Shown piece after piece: positions 1-7,995 of a stretch of DNA of 36,997 nt; within the stretch, counting starts at the first letter, position 1; each line of letters starts with the position of its first letter. Origin of the DNA: JAXGTD01 sp040775095 (GTDB lineage Bacteria > Pseudomonadota > Gammaproteobacteria > Chromatiales > Chromatiaceae); NCBI GenBank assembly GCA_040775095.1, contig JAXGTD010000026.1, forward strand, positions 1 to 36,997, in the 5' to 3' direction. The translations under genes were made by a program, and so were the position numbers. Under the pieces are notes generated by a model. That model saw only the letters and a program-made list of their open reading frames with translations, had not been told where the DNA came from and made no database searches.

Positions 1-10
1 CCAAGCTGAC

Positions 11-472
11 GTGGCCGACGCAAAGCGGCTCGTTGCTCCGAGCTTCGCGGGTCGCAGAGCGGCGTCTTCAATGACATCGCGCGTCAAGGCGCGAATCCGG
101 AAGAAGGATACCAAGCCGGAGCGCCTGCTGCGCCGTGCCCTGTGGCATGCTGGGTTGCGTTACAGACTACATAGCAAAGAACTCCCGGGAAGGCCGGATA
201 TTGTGTTTCGCGGCGAGCGGCTCGCCGTCTTCGTCGACGGAGACTTTTGGCACGGGCGGGACTGGGAAGAACGCCGGGAGCGCCTGGCAAACGGCACCAA
301 TGCCGACTATTGGCTGGCCAAGATCCGTTATAACCGGGAACGCGATCGACGCAATGACATAGAGCTCGGTCAACTTGGCTGGCGGGTTCTGCGAATCTGG
401 GAGTCGGAGATTCGGGGCGACCTGGGCGTCTGCGTCGAGAGGGTTCGCCGAGTCTTGCGCGAGAGTCGTTGA
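11..472 (+). CDS. vsr: Very short patch repair (Vsr)-like endonuclease, zinc-ligand-free variant
   Basis: The 153-residue protein resembles the Vsr family, which nicks DNA 5' of T:G mismatches created by deamination of 5-methylcytosine. Visible family blocks are KDTKPE near residue 33, GRPDIVF with the catalytic Asp near 63, DGDFWHG near 77, YWLAKI near 99 and LGWRVLRIWE near 123. Classical Vsr has Cys/His ligands for a structural zinc in an HGCFWH-type motif. Here the Cys is replaced by Asp and the later Cys is absent, so zinc binding is unlikely. The GTG start at 11 lies one base after a possible TGA (7-9) of an upstream gene cut by the window edge, suggesting translational coupling. That gene would classically be a cytosine methyltransferase, but this is inference. 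An ATG at 71 would drop N-terminal residues of the usual fold and is less likely. Confidence 0.8.
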   Translation: MADAKRLVAPSFAGRRAASSMTSRVKARIRKKDTKPERLLRRALWHAGLRYRLHSKELPGRPDIVFRGERLAVFVDGDFWHGRDWEERRERLANGTNADYWLAKIRYNRERDRRNDIELGQLGWRVLRIWESEIRGDLGVCVERVRRVLRESR

Positions 473-589
473 CGGCTGTCGGCACTGGGGCCGCGCCGGC
501 CACCAGGGTGCGGCGGAGGCACGGATAGCCGTATGAGCGATTCCGCCATCTGTCGCCGTCTGTGACATGCCCTCGCCGCGACCGCCAGA

Positions 590-1324
590 TCAGTCGCGAA
601 AATCGCCCCAAAGGGTCTGAATGGCCGCGATCGCGGCCAATGGCGCGGTCTCGGTACGCATCACGCGCGGTCCCAGGCGAACCGCGACGAAATCGCGACT
701 CGCCGCGGCCTGACGCTCCACCGGGGACAGGCCACCTTCCGGGCCAACCAGCAGCAACAGCTCGCCGCCCCCCGGGGGCGTGAGCTGCGCGAGCGAACGC
801 GAGCCGCGCGGGTCCAGCAGCAGCCCCCCCGCGGGCGCATCGTCGAGCCAGTCCCCCAGCCATTGGGCCGGAGCGAGCCCGGGCAGCCGGCGGCGACCGC
901 TCTGCTCGCAGGCGGCGATGACGATGCCGCGCCAGTGTTGCATCCGCTTCTCCAGGCGCTGGTCCGACAGGCGTACAACGCCGCGCTCGGTGAACAGGGG
1001 GATCAGTCGTGCCACGCCGAGCTCCACGGCCTTCTGCAGCGCGAAGTCCATACGCTCGGCCCGCGAGACCCCGATCGCGAGGGTGATCGAGAGCGGCGGT
1101 GGCGCCTCGAGCTCGCCGGCGGATTCCACCTGCACCTCGACCGCCCCCCGGGCCGGGATGACGACGCGCGCGGCAAAATCGCGGCCGTCTCCATTGAACA
1201 ACCAAAGCGCGGCACCGGCGCCCAGGCGTAGCACCTGGGTCAGGTGGCGAGACGGGGCGGCCTCCAACGTGACAGATTGGCCGGCAATGAGCGGCCGGGT
1301 GGTGAACAGGCGTGTGTGGCGCAT
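590..1324 (-). CDS. rsmE: 16S rRNA (uracil1498-N3)-methyltransferase RsmE
   Basis: RsmE methylates N3 of U1498 in 16S rRNA using S-adenosylmethionine. The 244-residue protein has the expected N-terminal PUA-like start (MRHTRLF, then HLTQVLRLGAG) and the C-terminal SPOUT knot with LLVGPEGGLSPVE and RLGPRVMRTETAPLAA, the SAM-binding hallmark of the family. Length is normal. I chose the ATG at 1324 because the family starts at MRHTR; an in-frame ATG at 1348 would add eight residues, and neither has a clear ribosome binding site. It is the last gene of a minus-strand operon, 69 bp after the DUF423 gene, and faces the vsr gene convergently across about 117 bp. Housekeeping; no sign of transfer. 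Confidence 0.93.
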   Translation of the reverse strand: MRHTRLFTTRPLIAGQSVTLEAAPSRHLTQVLRLGAGAALWLFNGDGRDFAARVVIPARGAVEVQVESAGELEAPPPLSITLAIGVSRAERMDFALQKAVELGVARLIPLFTERGVVRLSDQRLEKRMQHWRGIVIAACEQSGRRRLPGLAPAQWLGDWLDDAPAGGLLLDPRGSRSLAQLTPPGGGELLLLVGPEGGLSPVERQAAASRDFVAVRLGPRVMRTETAPLAAIAAIQTLWGDFRD

Positions 1325-1393
1325 GGGGCGGGGCGAGCGTGGGGCCATGAATGAGGCAACGGGGACCGTCCGGCGCGCGGCCGAGCGAGGGCG

Positions 1394-1765
1394 CTAGCGC
1401 CTCAGCGCGCCGACGAGCAGCGACAGCCAGCCCATTGCCAGCGCGACGCCGCCAAACGGGGTGACCGCCCCCCAGACACCAACGTCCGTGAGCACGAGCA
1501 CAAACAGGCTCCCGCTGAAGATCAGGGTCCCGGCGATCAGCAGCCAGCCCGCCGCGGCGAGCCAACGCGAGGGCGGGGACAGCGCCTGCACCGCGCTCAA
1601 GGCCAACAGGCCGGTCGCGTTCCAGCCCAGGTAGTGGGCCGCCGTGTTCCACGTCTCGAGTCGCTGCTCGGTGACCAGCGCTTGCAGACCGTGCGCGCCG
1701 AACGCGCCGAGCAACACCGCGAGCAGCGCAAACACGGCAGCGGCGGCGATAAAGAAGCGATTCAT
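1394..1765 (-). CDS. DUF423 family small membrane protein (YgdD-like)
   Basis: The 123-residue hydrophobic protein has about four membrane segments. It carries the DUF423 signatures GAFGAHGL near residue 21 and WGAVTPFGG near residue 98, with an intervening W-N-T-A-x-x-Y-L motif. Members are widespread inner-membrane proteins of unknown function, so family membership is well supported but the role is not. The start codon overlaps the stop of the upstream thioredoxin/HEAT gene as ATGA (1762-1765), which indicates translational coupling. rsmE follows. Length is typical for the family. Confidence 0.88.
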   Translation of the reverse strand: MNRFFIAAAAVFALLAVLLGAFGAHGLQALVTEQRLETWNTAAHYLGWNATGLLALSAVQALSPPSRWLAAAGWLLIAGTLIFSGSLFVLVLTDVGVWGAVTPFGGVALAMGWLSLLVGALRR

Positions 1766-2436
1766 GGGCCAGTCCTCCCGCCCCCGTTCGAATCCGAACC
1801 GAGTAGAGCAAGGGTCTCGGAGGCGATCTCGCGAACCTCCGCGTGCTCGTCGTCCAACAACCGGCGGACACTCGGTACCGCCGAGTGATCGCCCGCCAGC
1901 CCGAGAAAATGGCAGGCGTCCGCGCGCACCTGGGCATGACCCGAGAGTGTCAATTCCTCGAGCTCGGGCACCAGCGCGCGCAGCGGCGCCGTGCCGGCAA
2001 TCTCCTCGACCACGGCACTGATCCCGATGCGAAGGCCCATTGGCGTATCCTTGTCCGCCAGCAGGCCGACCAGGGCACGCAGCCGGTCCGGACAGCGCTT
2101 GACGGCGGCAACGACGGCGTCCAGACGCTGGTGCTCCAGCAGGTAGGCATCATACTCGGGCCAACCGGTGCCAGCGGCGGCATGCGAGGCCCAGGCCTCG
2201 ATGTCGGCGTATCCCATCGCACCGACGAAGTCGAAACATCCGATTCGCAGCCAGGGCAGACCACGCACGCCGAGGGCTTGCGCGACGTCCGGGGCCTGTT
2301 GCGCGTCGACGATCTCCAGACGGCGCAACCCGCCCTGCTTGACAAGGCGCACAAGGGCATCGACGACCGTCGCGCAGTGGGGACAGCCTGGGCCAATCAG
2401 GACCAGGGCGTTGGGGGTATCGGCGGTCTCAGCCAT
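1762..2436 (-). CDS. Thioredoxin-fold / HEAT-repeat protein with CPHC motif
   Basis: The 224-residue protein begins with a thioredoxin-like module (residues 8 to about 75). It has a CPHC redox motif at Cys18-Cys21 after LVLIGPG, and a VRGLPWLRIG segment containing the cis-proline typical of thioredoxins. The C-terminal half (about 110-215) holds alpha-helical HEAT-like repeats, with phrases such as ADACHFLGLAGDHSAVPSVR and EVREIASETLALLG. No signal peptide is present from the chosen ATG at 2436, so it should be cytoplasmic. A longer frame to 2529 is possible but its N-terminus looks random. It heads a minus-strand operon with DUF423 and rsmE and is divergent from aprBA. CPHC plus HEAT suggests thiol exchange or protein-protein contact during redox enzyme maturation, but the substrate is unknown. 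Confidence 0.72.
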   Translation of the reverse strand: MAETADTPNALVLIGPGCPHCATVVDALVRLVKQGGLRRLEIVDAQQAPDVAQALGVRGLPWLRIGCFDFVGAMGYADIEAWASHAAAGTGWPEYDAYLLEHQRLDAVVAAVKRCPDRLRALVGLLADKDTPMGLRIGISAVVEEIAGTAPLRALVPELEELTLSGHAQVRADACHFLGLAGDHSAVPSVRRLLDDEHAEVREIASETLALLGSDSNGGGRTGP

Positions 2437-2965
2437 GAGCGGCTGTGGCCAGGCGGCGGAGGGCGCTGGGGGAGGTCGCGCGCCGGGGCAGGCCCATACC
2501 CACCACTGCCAGCGCAACAGTCCAACCACGCGAGAGGGGCGACGTCCGGTTCATAAGCAAACGCACCAGAAAGATCGAATAAGTGAGGTCTATACTGCAA
2601 ATCCAGGTACTATTTTGACTCTCTTCGGACACAAACCCAGGCTCGCCCAACCCGGGGAACCGGCCAGGCCCGGCGGTAACCCCACGAGAATTTGGTGCGA
2701 CCTCCCACAATTCAACGCAACCCCTGCTGGGCCAGCCACCGGAGAGGGCCGGAGGGCTTCGCCGCGGAGGCCGCACCGCGCTGTCCGCCAAGCCCGGGCC
2801 GGACATCCCATGTGCAACCACCCGTTGGGAAACGCGGCTCGAACGAGTTTCCCATCCGGACCACGGAAGGCCCGGCATTTTCGCGCCCTGCAGGCGCCCG
2901 AGAATCGAGCTGAGCAACTGCCCGGAAGGCATTCGAGCAGCGTTTCTTTGGAGAGACTGAGCACC
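2437..2965. promoter_or_regulatory. Divergent intergenic region upstream of aprBA
   Basis: The 529 bp between the thioredoxin/HEAT gene and aprB contain no credible reading frame. Promoter-like words occur around 2590-2620 (TATACT on the plus strand and TTGACT at 2615-2620), but no properly spaced -35/-10 pair can be assigned with confidence. No FNR-type box was seen. The distal part (about 2825-2892) is a copy of a dispersed intergenic repeat listed separately. If transcription starts near 2600, the aprBA mRNA would have a leader of about 350 nt containing that repeat. Confidence 0.35.
2825..2892 (+). repeat. Dispersed intergenic repeat, copy A
   Basis: It contains the inverted arms TGGGAAAC (2826-2833) and GTTTCCCA (2847-2854), followed by GGCCCGGCATTTTC at 2869-2882. 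The copy at 30672-30735 has AAACGC, GTTTCCC and the same 14-mer at exactly the same spacings (17 and 22 bp between block starts). It lies about 70 bp upstream of the aprB start, so it is probably within the aprBA leader. Confidence 0.65.
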
Positions 2966-3433
2966 ATGCCAACTTTTGTGCGTACCGAAAAGTGCGATGG
3001 CTGCAAGGGACAGGACAAGCCGGCCTGCATGTACATCTGCCCCCACGACCTGATGAAGCTCGACAAGGACGGCTCCGAGACCGGCCACGCCATGAAGTCC
3101 TACAACCAGGAGCCCGAGCAGTGCTGGGAGTGCTATTCCTGCGTGAAGATCTGCCCGCAACAGGCGATCGAGTGCCGCCACTACGCCGACGTCGTACCCA
3201 TGGGCGCGTCGGTCCAGCCGCTTCGTGGCCCCGACTCCATCCTGTGGGCCATCCGGTTTCGCAACGGCAGGACGAAGCGATTCGAGTTCCCGATCCGCAC
3301 CACCCCCGAGGGCTCGATCGATCCGTACGGCAACAAGCCCCCCGCCGACATCGGCAGGATCGGTGAGGCCGGTTTCTTCACCCTGGGTGGCGTTCAGAAG
3401 CCTGGCGATCCCGCCGAGCTGATCCGCAAGTAG
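2966..3433 (+). CDS. aprB: Adenylylsulfate (APS) reductase, beta subunit
   Basis: AprB is the iron-sulfur electron-transfer subunit of dissimilatory APS reductase. In sulfur oxidisers this enzyme runs in reverse, forming APS from sulfite and AMP in the cytoplasm. The 155-residue protein has the two [4Fe-4S] ligand sets: Cys10, Cys13, Cys21 and Cys25, then Cys53, Cys56, Cys59 and Cys63. The C-terminal tail that wraps the alpha subunit (after residue 85) is present and of normal length. A GGAGAG stretch 11-16 bases before the ATG supports the start. aprA follows after 52 bp in the same direction, forming the usual aprBA unit. Neither sat nor aprM or qmo genes are visible nearby, so the electron acceptor partner lies elsewhere. 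Confidence 0.97.
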   Translation: MPTFVRTEKCDGCKGQDKPACMYICPHDLMKLDKDGSETGHAMKSYNQEPEQCWECYSCVKICPQQAIECRHYADVVPMGASVQPLRGPDSILWAIRFRNGRTKRFEFPIRTTPEGSIDPYGNKPPADIGRIGEAGFFTLGGVQKPGDPAELIRK

Positions 3434-3485
3434 GCCCGGAGCGCGACGAAGAGAACCTTTCCGCACCGAGGCTCGGAGGCATCAA

Positions 3486-5465
3486 ATGGCGGGTGAATTC
3501 AGCAACCCCGAGATCATCGAAGAAGAGGTCGATATCCTCATCGTCGGTGGTGGCATGGGCGCCTGTGGCGCCGCTTACGAGATCGTTCCGTGGCTGGAAG
3601 CGGCCAAGAAGCAGGGCGTGGACCTGAAGGTGAAGCTGGTCGACAAGGCCGCCGTGGACCGCTCCGGCGCCGTGGCCCAGGGCCTGTCGTCCATCAACAC
3701 CTACCTGGGTGAGAATGATCCGGCCGACTACACCCGCATGGTCTCCAACGACCTCATGGGTATTACCCGCGACGACCTGGTCTACGACCTGGGCCGTCAC
3801 GTCGACGACTCGGTGCATCTGTTCGAGGAGTGGGGCCTTCCGATCTGGAAACAGCCTGGTGACGAGGGCCGCCCCCTGGTCGACGGCGGCAAGCCCGTGC
3901 GCTCCGGAAAGTGGCAGATCATGATCAACGGCGAGTCCTACAAATGGATCGTCGCCGAGGCCGCGAAGAAGGCCCTGGGGGCCGAGCGTATCCAGGAGCA
4001 CGTCTTCATCGTCAGGCTGGTCAACGACAAGAACGACAAGAACCGCGTCGCCGGCGCCGTCGGCTTCTCCGTGCGCGAGAACAAGGTCTACGTCTACAAG
4101 CTCAAGGCCTGCCTGCTGGTCGCCGGCGGCTGCGTGAACCTCTTCCGTCCCCGCTCCGTCGGTGAAGGCATGGGACGGGCCTGGTATCCGGTCTGGAACG
4201 CCGGCTCCACCTACGCCATGGCCGCCGAGGCCGGCGCCGAGCTGACCATGATGGAGAACCGCTTCGTGCCCACGCGATTCAAGGACGGTTACGGCCCGGT
4301 CGACGCATGGCTCCTGCTCTTCAAGGCCAAGTCCATCAACGCATTCGGCGAGGTCTACCTGGAGACCAACAAGGAGCTCCTCAACGACTTCCCGCCCTAT
4401 GGCCAGGCCAAGGTGCCGGCATCGTGCCTGCACAACCACCTGATGTTGAAAGAGATGCGCGAGGGACGCGGCCCGATCTGGATCGACACCGTCACCGCGC
4501 TCGACAAGCTGACCGAGACCATGACCCCGAAGGAGATCAAGCGCCTCGAGGCGGATGCCTGGGAAGACTTCCTCGACATGTGCATCAGCCAGGCGGGTGT
4601 CTGGGCGGGTGAAAACATCGAGCCGGAAAAGAAAAACTCCGAGCTGATGCCCACCGAGCCCTACCTGCTCGGCTCACACTCCGCCTGCTGCGGCATCTGG
4701 GTCTCGGGTCCTACCGACGTCGGCGCCCCCACTTCCGAGGATCACCCCGACGCGGACCAGATCCCCGCACACCTGCCCGAGGGCTGGAACTGGGGCTACC
4801 GCGGCATGACCAGCGTGCAGGGCCTGTTCACCGCCGCCGACGGTGTCGGCGCCTCGGGCCACAAGTTTTCCTCCGGCTCGCACGCCGAGGGGCGCCTGGC
4901 GGCCAAGGCCATGGTCAAGTTCTGCATGGACAACCAGGACTGGACACCGGAGCTCGAGGACCCCGTCGGCGACCTGGTCGCCGCGATCTACAAGCCGGTG
5001 CGCAACTACCTGGAGCACAAGGACTACACCACCGCCATCGACGTCAACCCCCACTACATCACGCCGAAGATGCTGCAGATCCGCCTACAGAAGATCATGG
5101 ACGAGTACGTGGCCGGTGTGTCCACCATGTACCAGACCAACGCCCACATGATGGCCGTGGCCGAAGCCAAGCTGGAGATGCTCAAGGAAGACGCCCAGAG
5201 GATGCGCGCGAAGGACCTGCACGAGCTGCTGCGGGCCTGGGAGAACCACCACCGCATCCTCACCGCCGAGGCCCACCTGAAGCACATCCAGTTCCGCGAG
5301 GAGACCCGCTACCCGGGATTCTACTATCGGATGGACTACAACTTCGTGGACGAAGACAACTGGAAGTGCTTCGTAAACTCCGTCTACAACAAGGAGACCA
5401 AGACCTGGACCTGCTTCAAGCGTGCCCATGTCGATCTCGTGGACAAGTCCAAGCTGTTCAGGTAA
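3486..5465 (+). CDS. aprA: Adenylylsulfate (APS) reductase, alpha subunit
   Basis: AprA is the FAD-containing catalytic subunit that interconverts sulfite plus AMP with APS. The 659-residue protein opens with the FAD-binding Rossmann motif IVGGGMGACGAA (about residues 19-31). It contains the family segments SGAVAQGLSSINTYLG, MENRFVPTRFKDGYGPV and SHSACCGIWVSGP, and ends with the AprA-type helical domain. Length is normal for the family. GGAGG six bases before the ATG decides the start. It is downstream of aprB with 52 bp between. The gap after it (5466-5667) contains no aprM-like gene. Direction of catalysis (oxidation) is inferred from genome context rather than visible in the residues. Confidence 0.97.
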   Translation: MAGEFSNPEIIEEEVDILIVGGGMGACGAAYEIVPWLEAAKKQGVDLKVKLVDKAAVDRSGAVAQGLSSINTYLGENDPADYTRMVSNDLMGITRDDLVYDLGRHVDDSVHLFEEWGLPIWKQPGDEGRPLVDGGKPVRSGKWQIMINGESYKWIVAEAAKKALGAERIQEHVFIVRLVNDKNDKNRVAGAVGFSVRENKVYVYKLKACLLVAGGCVNLFRPRSVGEGMGRAWYPVWNAGSTYAMAAEAGAELTMMENRFVPTRFKDGYGPVDAWLLLFKAKSINAFGEVYLETNKELLNDFPPYGQAKVPASCLHNHLMLKEMREGRGPIWIDTVTALDKLTETMTPKEIKRLEADAWEDFLDMCISQAGVWAGENIEPEKKNSELMPTEPYLLGSHSACCGIWVSGPTDVGAPTSEDHPDADQIPAHLPEGWNWGYRGMTSVQGLFTAADGVGASGHKFSSGSHAEGRLAAKAMVKFCMDNQDWTPELEDPVGDLVAAIYKPVRNYLEHKDYTTAIDVNPHYITPKMLQIRLQKIMDEYVAGVSTMYQTNAHMMAVAEAKLEMLKEDAQRMRAKDLHELLRAWENHHRILTAEAHLKHIQFREETRYPGFYYRMDYNFVDEDNWKCFVNSVYNKETKTWTCFKRAHVDLVDKSKLFR

Positions 5466-5667
5466 GCAGTCGCGCTTGCCCGTCGGGCAGGGGACCCAGG
5501 CGTCGCGAGGCGCCGGAACCTCTTGGCTCACACAACAACGGCACCAAACCGATGGTCCGGTCGACGATGGCCCGCGCCGCGGACCACGCGGGCCGAGCGC
5601 CTCCCACGGCTCCCCGCGTGCGGGGCACACCTGCGGGCCGAGAATCCGGGGCAGACCCCGAAAGAAG

Positions 5668-6179
5668 ATGCCGATGAGGCCGAAGGGATTCGATATCCCG
5701 TTCGATAGCCCGGTGAGTCCGGGGGCCCTGGGACCCGACGACAGGATCGGCGTTCGTTGCCACCGGGGCATCTCCTGCTTCAACGCCTGCTGCAGACAGG
5801 CCGATGTCACGCTGCCCCCTATGACGTGATTCGGCTCAAGCGCCGGCTCGGTCTGCGCTCCACCGACTTCCTCGCGCGCTACACGGTGCCGTTTCAGATG
5901 GACGGGGATGGTCTACCCGGGATCCGGCTGACGACCGACGAAAACGGGACCTGCCTGCAGCGCAACGGCGACGAGGGCTGCGGCGTCTACGCGGAGCGCC
6001 CCACGCTGTGCCGATACTATCCGCTGGCATTGCTGGCGCTGCGCGAAAAGGGTTCGGCCGCGGTCAGGCAACAGTATTCCCTCGTCAAGGAAGACCACTG
6101 CAGGGGTCACCTCGAGGCGCGCCAGTTCCGCGCGGGCGACTACCGCGACGAACAGGGCGCTGTCGCGGCGACGACATGA
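5668..6179 (+). pseudogene. YkgJ-type cysteine-cluster protein, frameshifted
   Basis: The product belongs to the YkgJ (UPF0153, zinc/iron-chelating) cysteine-cluster family. The N-terminal frame from ATG 5668 (MPMRPKGFDIPFD) runs through RCHRGISCFNACCRQADVTLPP and then stops. The next residues expected, PYDVIRLKRRLG, continue in another frame through GTCLQRN, GCGVYAERPTLCRYYPLAL and DHCRGHLEARQFRAGDYRDEQG. One missing C in the C5 run at 5815-5819 accounts for this shift. The broken product would lack the second half of the metal cluster. The segment at 6176-6589 looks like its true C-terminus after a second shift. It could be a genuine pseudogene or a sequencing/assembly error in a homopolymer. 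The gene lies downstream of aprBA in the same direction. Confidence 0.8.
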
Positions 6180-6589
6180 ACCGCGCGTGGTATCAGCTGA
6201 TGTTGAAGAAGAAGTCGGCTGGACCCGGCGTTGAGCGTCCCCCGGAGCAGAGTCTGCAGCTGTTCTTCATGGCGTCCTATGATCTGGATCGCTTCCGCCG
6301 GTTCGTCCTCAGCGCGAGCTTCCGTGCCACCTATCCGCTCACCGCCGGGCTCTACACCGAGATCACGGGATCCGACGAGGCGCTGCGTCGGTTCTCCTGC
6401 CGTTTTCTGCGTCAGGTCCTGTTCGCCGAGCACAGTAACCACGAGGCCGCACACGCGTGGGAGAACCGCGTTGCGCAACGCAACGAAATCGGGGATGCAC
6501 GCGGGGAGATCCCGCGGCGCGCGGCTGCCGACGACGCCAGATACAGCCAAGAGCCAACCCCCCGCGGCAGGTCCTGCCGCGGGAGCTGA
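6176..6589 (+). pseudogene. Probable C-terminal part of the YkgJ-type protein, out of frame
   Basis: This frame starts MNRAWYQLMLKKKSAGPG and continues with LQLFFMASYDLDRFRRFVLS and SCRFLRQVLFAE. From memory of related proteins, these segments follow directly after DYRDEQG in full-length YkgJ-like proteins of about 240-290 residues. Here a stop interrupts at 6177-6179 and the frame changes between about 6150 and 6176, so a second indel is likely. The ATGA overlap would also permit reading it as a separate 137-residue gene, which is the alternative. The last residues (PRGRSCRGS) are encoded by a perfect hairpin that looks like a terminator, so the original stop was probably earlier. Confidence 0.55.
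6561..6583 (+). terminator. Perfect 10-bp hairpin, possible terminator
   Basis: The arms CCCGCGGCAG (6561-6570) and CTGCCGCGGG (6574-6583) are exact reverse complements around a 3-base loop. It sits between convergent genes, just where the YkgJ-like reading should end. No T-run follows, so it may act as an mRNA 3'-end stabiliser rather than a canonical intrinsic terminator. Confidence 0.5.
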
Positions 6590-6698
6590 TCGCGATCCCG
6601 CACGCCCTATCACCCGTGAGCGGCCATCGTCGCGCGCGACCGAGACAGTCGCGGCACCCGGCTGTCTTCCGCGGCCCCCCGCCCGGGGCGGATTGCCC

Positions 6699-7040
6699 TC
6701 AGCAGGCGTGGCAGTAGTAGTCCGGCAGCCCGGCGATGCGGCAGGCCTGCCGGCAGCCACCCTTGGGGAACAGCGCATCGAGGCTCTTGCGCGTGCAGGG
6801 CGAGTGCTTGGAGACCTCGTGGCCGATCTCGCGCACGATCACCTTCGGCGACGGCGGCATCTGGTGGAACTCGTAGTACCCTCGCAGGAAGTTGATGACG
6901 CTCCAGTGACAGTCGGTCAGCGTCAGTCCCTCCTCCTCGGCCATCGCGCGCGCGACACCGTTATCCCAATCGTGGAAACGCGCGAGGTGGCCCTTCTTGT
7001 TGAACTCGATCTCGCGCCCAGCAATCTGTATCGCGGTCAT
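6699..7040 (-). CDS. DsrC/TusE-family sulfur-carrier-like protein with four-Cys tail
   Basis: The 113-residue protein matches the DsrC/TusE family, small proteins that carry persulfidic sulfur on C-terminal cysteines. It shows the family start (IQIAGREIEFNKKGHL), LTDCHWSVINFLRGYYEF, and a C-terminal RIAGLP arm. In canonical DsrC two conserved cysteines are ten residues apart (C-X10-C) with CysA penultimate. Here the tail has Cys96, Cys100, Cys110 and a terminal Cys113, so the second position is replaced by a C-X2-C pair at the very end. A GGAGGAG site before ATG 7040 decides the start. It is a lone gene without dsrAB, dsrEFH or tus partners. It may be a DsrC paralogue for regulation or sulfur trafficking; function is not established. 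Confidence 0.88.
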   Translation of the reverse strand: MTAIQIAGREIEFNKKGHLARFHDWDNGVARAMAEEEGLTLTDCHWSVINFLRGYYEFHQMPPSPKVIVREIGHEVSKHSPCTRKSLDALFPKGGCRQACRIAGLPDYYCHAC

Positions 7041-7362
7041 GGGAGGCTCCTCCGGTTTGGTTCGCAGTCTTGGTGGGCGACGCCACATTGGATCTGGAGC
7101 GTTTTCACGCGCCCGATGGCTCTCGGCGCCCGAATCGGCATATTATCGATTTCTGGATCACGGTTTTCCCGCGATGTCAATGGAATATATACCCTTCCAA
7201 GCGCCGGTGGAAAGGGCCTGATCGGACCGCGGACGTGGATGGCGCCCGCGCGCACCACAAAAGCACGGCGCCGCGCGGGTCGAGTACCGACGCAACAGCG
7301 ATGGCATTCGTGCATGGCCCCGCCGCGACGGCAGGCCATGCGTGCACGAGAGCCTTTGCCGC
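7041..7362. other. Intergenic region with no recognised gene
   Basis: The 322 bp between the DsrC-like gene and the dihaem cytochrome (both minus strand) hold no credible coding frame. The stretch 7138-7195 is notably AT-rich for this genome (TATTATCGATTTCTGG and GGAATATATACCC) and probably contains the promoter of the DsrC-like gene. No FNR-type box and no member of the dispersed repeat family was seen. Confidence 0.4.
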
Positions 7363-7995
7363 CTATCTACCCAGGTCCACCAGGTGATTCAGAACCGCCT
7401 CACGCTCCACCCCCGCCACGGCACCGCAGCGCGCCGCATCGGCGTGGGAGCGCCGCCCCGCGGCAAAGTCGCCCATTTGCTTTTCCAGGTATCGGGGATA
7501 CTGATTGACCAGCGGTGGCGCGTCGCCCTCGGGATCCCCGCGCCCGTTCGTGCCATGGCAGAGCGCGCAGTCACGATCGTAGGCCTCGGCGCCGGCGGCC
7601 ACAAACGCCTCCTTCGAGCCGAGCTCGGCCAAGGCCTCGGCGGATGGCTGGTAGGGCCATAGGTTCAGCGACGACTCGGGCATCGAGGCGACATACGCGG
7701 CAACCACGTCGATCACCGCCGCGTCGAAACGCCGGTTCTTGAAGATCGGGATCATCGGTTTGTTGACCCGTTTCTGGCTCTTGAATGCCGTGATCTGCCG
7801 CGCGACATAGGGCTCGGGCAAGCCGGCGAGGCGCGGATACTTGCCATCCTGCGCGCCCATCCCCTTGGGGCCATGGCAGGCCTGACAATACTTGTACACA
7901 CCGGCGCCGGTGACCTCTTCGGCGAGGCTGTCCGCGACCGGCAATGCCAGGGCAAGACCGACGAGGGTCAATGGGACGACGAACGGGTGCCTCAT
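7363..7995 (-). CDS. Dihaem cytochrome c, c4-like
   Basis: This is a 210-residue periplasmic electron carrier. A Sec signal peptide (about residues 1-25, ending near DSLAEE) precedes two class I cytochrome domains with haem motifs CQACH (Cys37/Cys40/His41) and CALCH (Cys143/Cys146/His147). Methionines in the MIPI and KQMGDF areas could supply distal ligands. The duplicated domain layout is that of cytochrome c4. It stands alone on the minus strand between the DsrC-like gene and the KaiB-like frame. A role in passing electrons to a terminal oxidase or to N2O reduction is inference. No FNR-type box is visible upstream, unlike the cytochrome at 9034. Confidence 0.88.
   Translation of the reverse strand: MRHPFVVPLTLVGLALALPVADSLAEEVTGAGVYKYCQACHGPKGMGAQDGKYPRLAGLPEPYVARQITAFKSQKRVNKPMIPIFKNRRFDAAVIDVVAAYVASMPESSLNLWPYQPSAEALAELGSKEAFVAAGAEAYDRDCALCHGTNGRGDPEGDAPPLVNQYPRYLEKQMGDFAAGRRSHADAARCGAVAGVEREAVLNHLVDLGR

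Noticed and set aside
84..1937. A 617-codon open frame on the minus strand
   Set aside because: It covers vsr, rsmE and DUF423 out of frame and encodes Arg/Pro-rich sequence without family features. Long shadow frames are expected in DNA this GC-rich.
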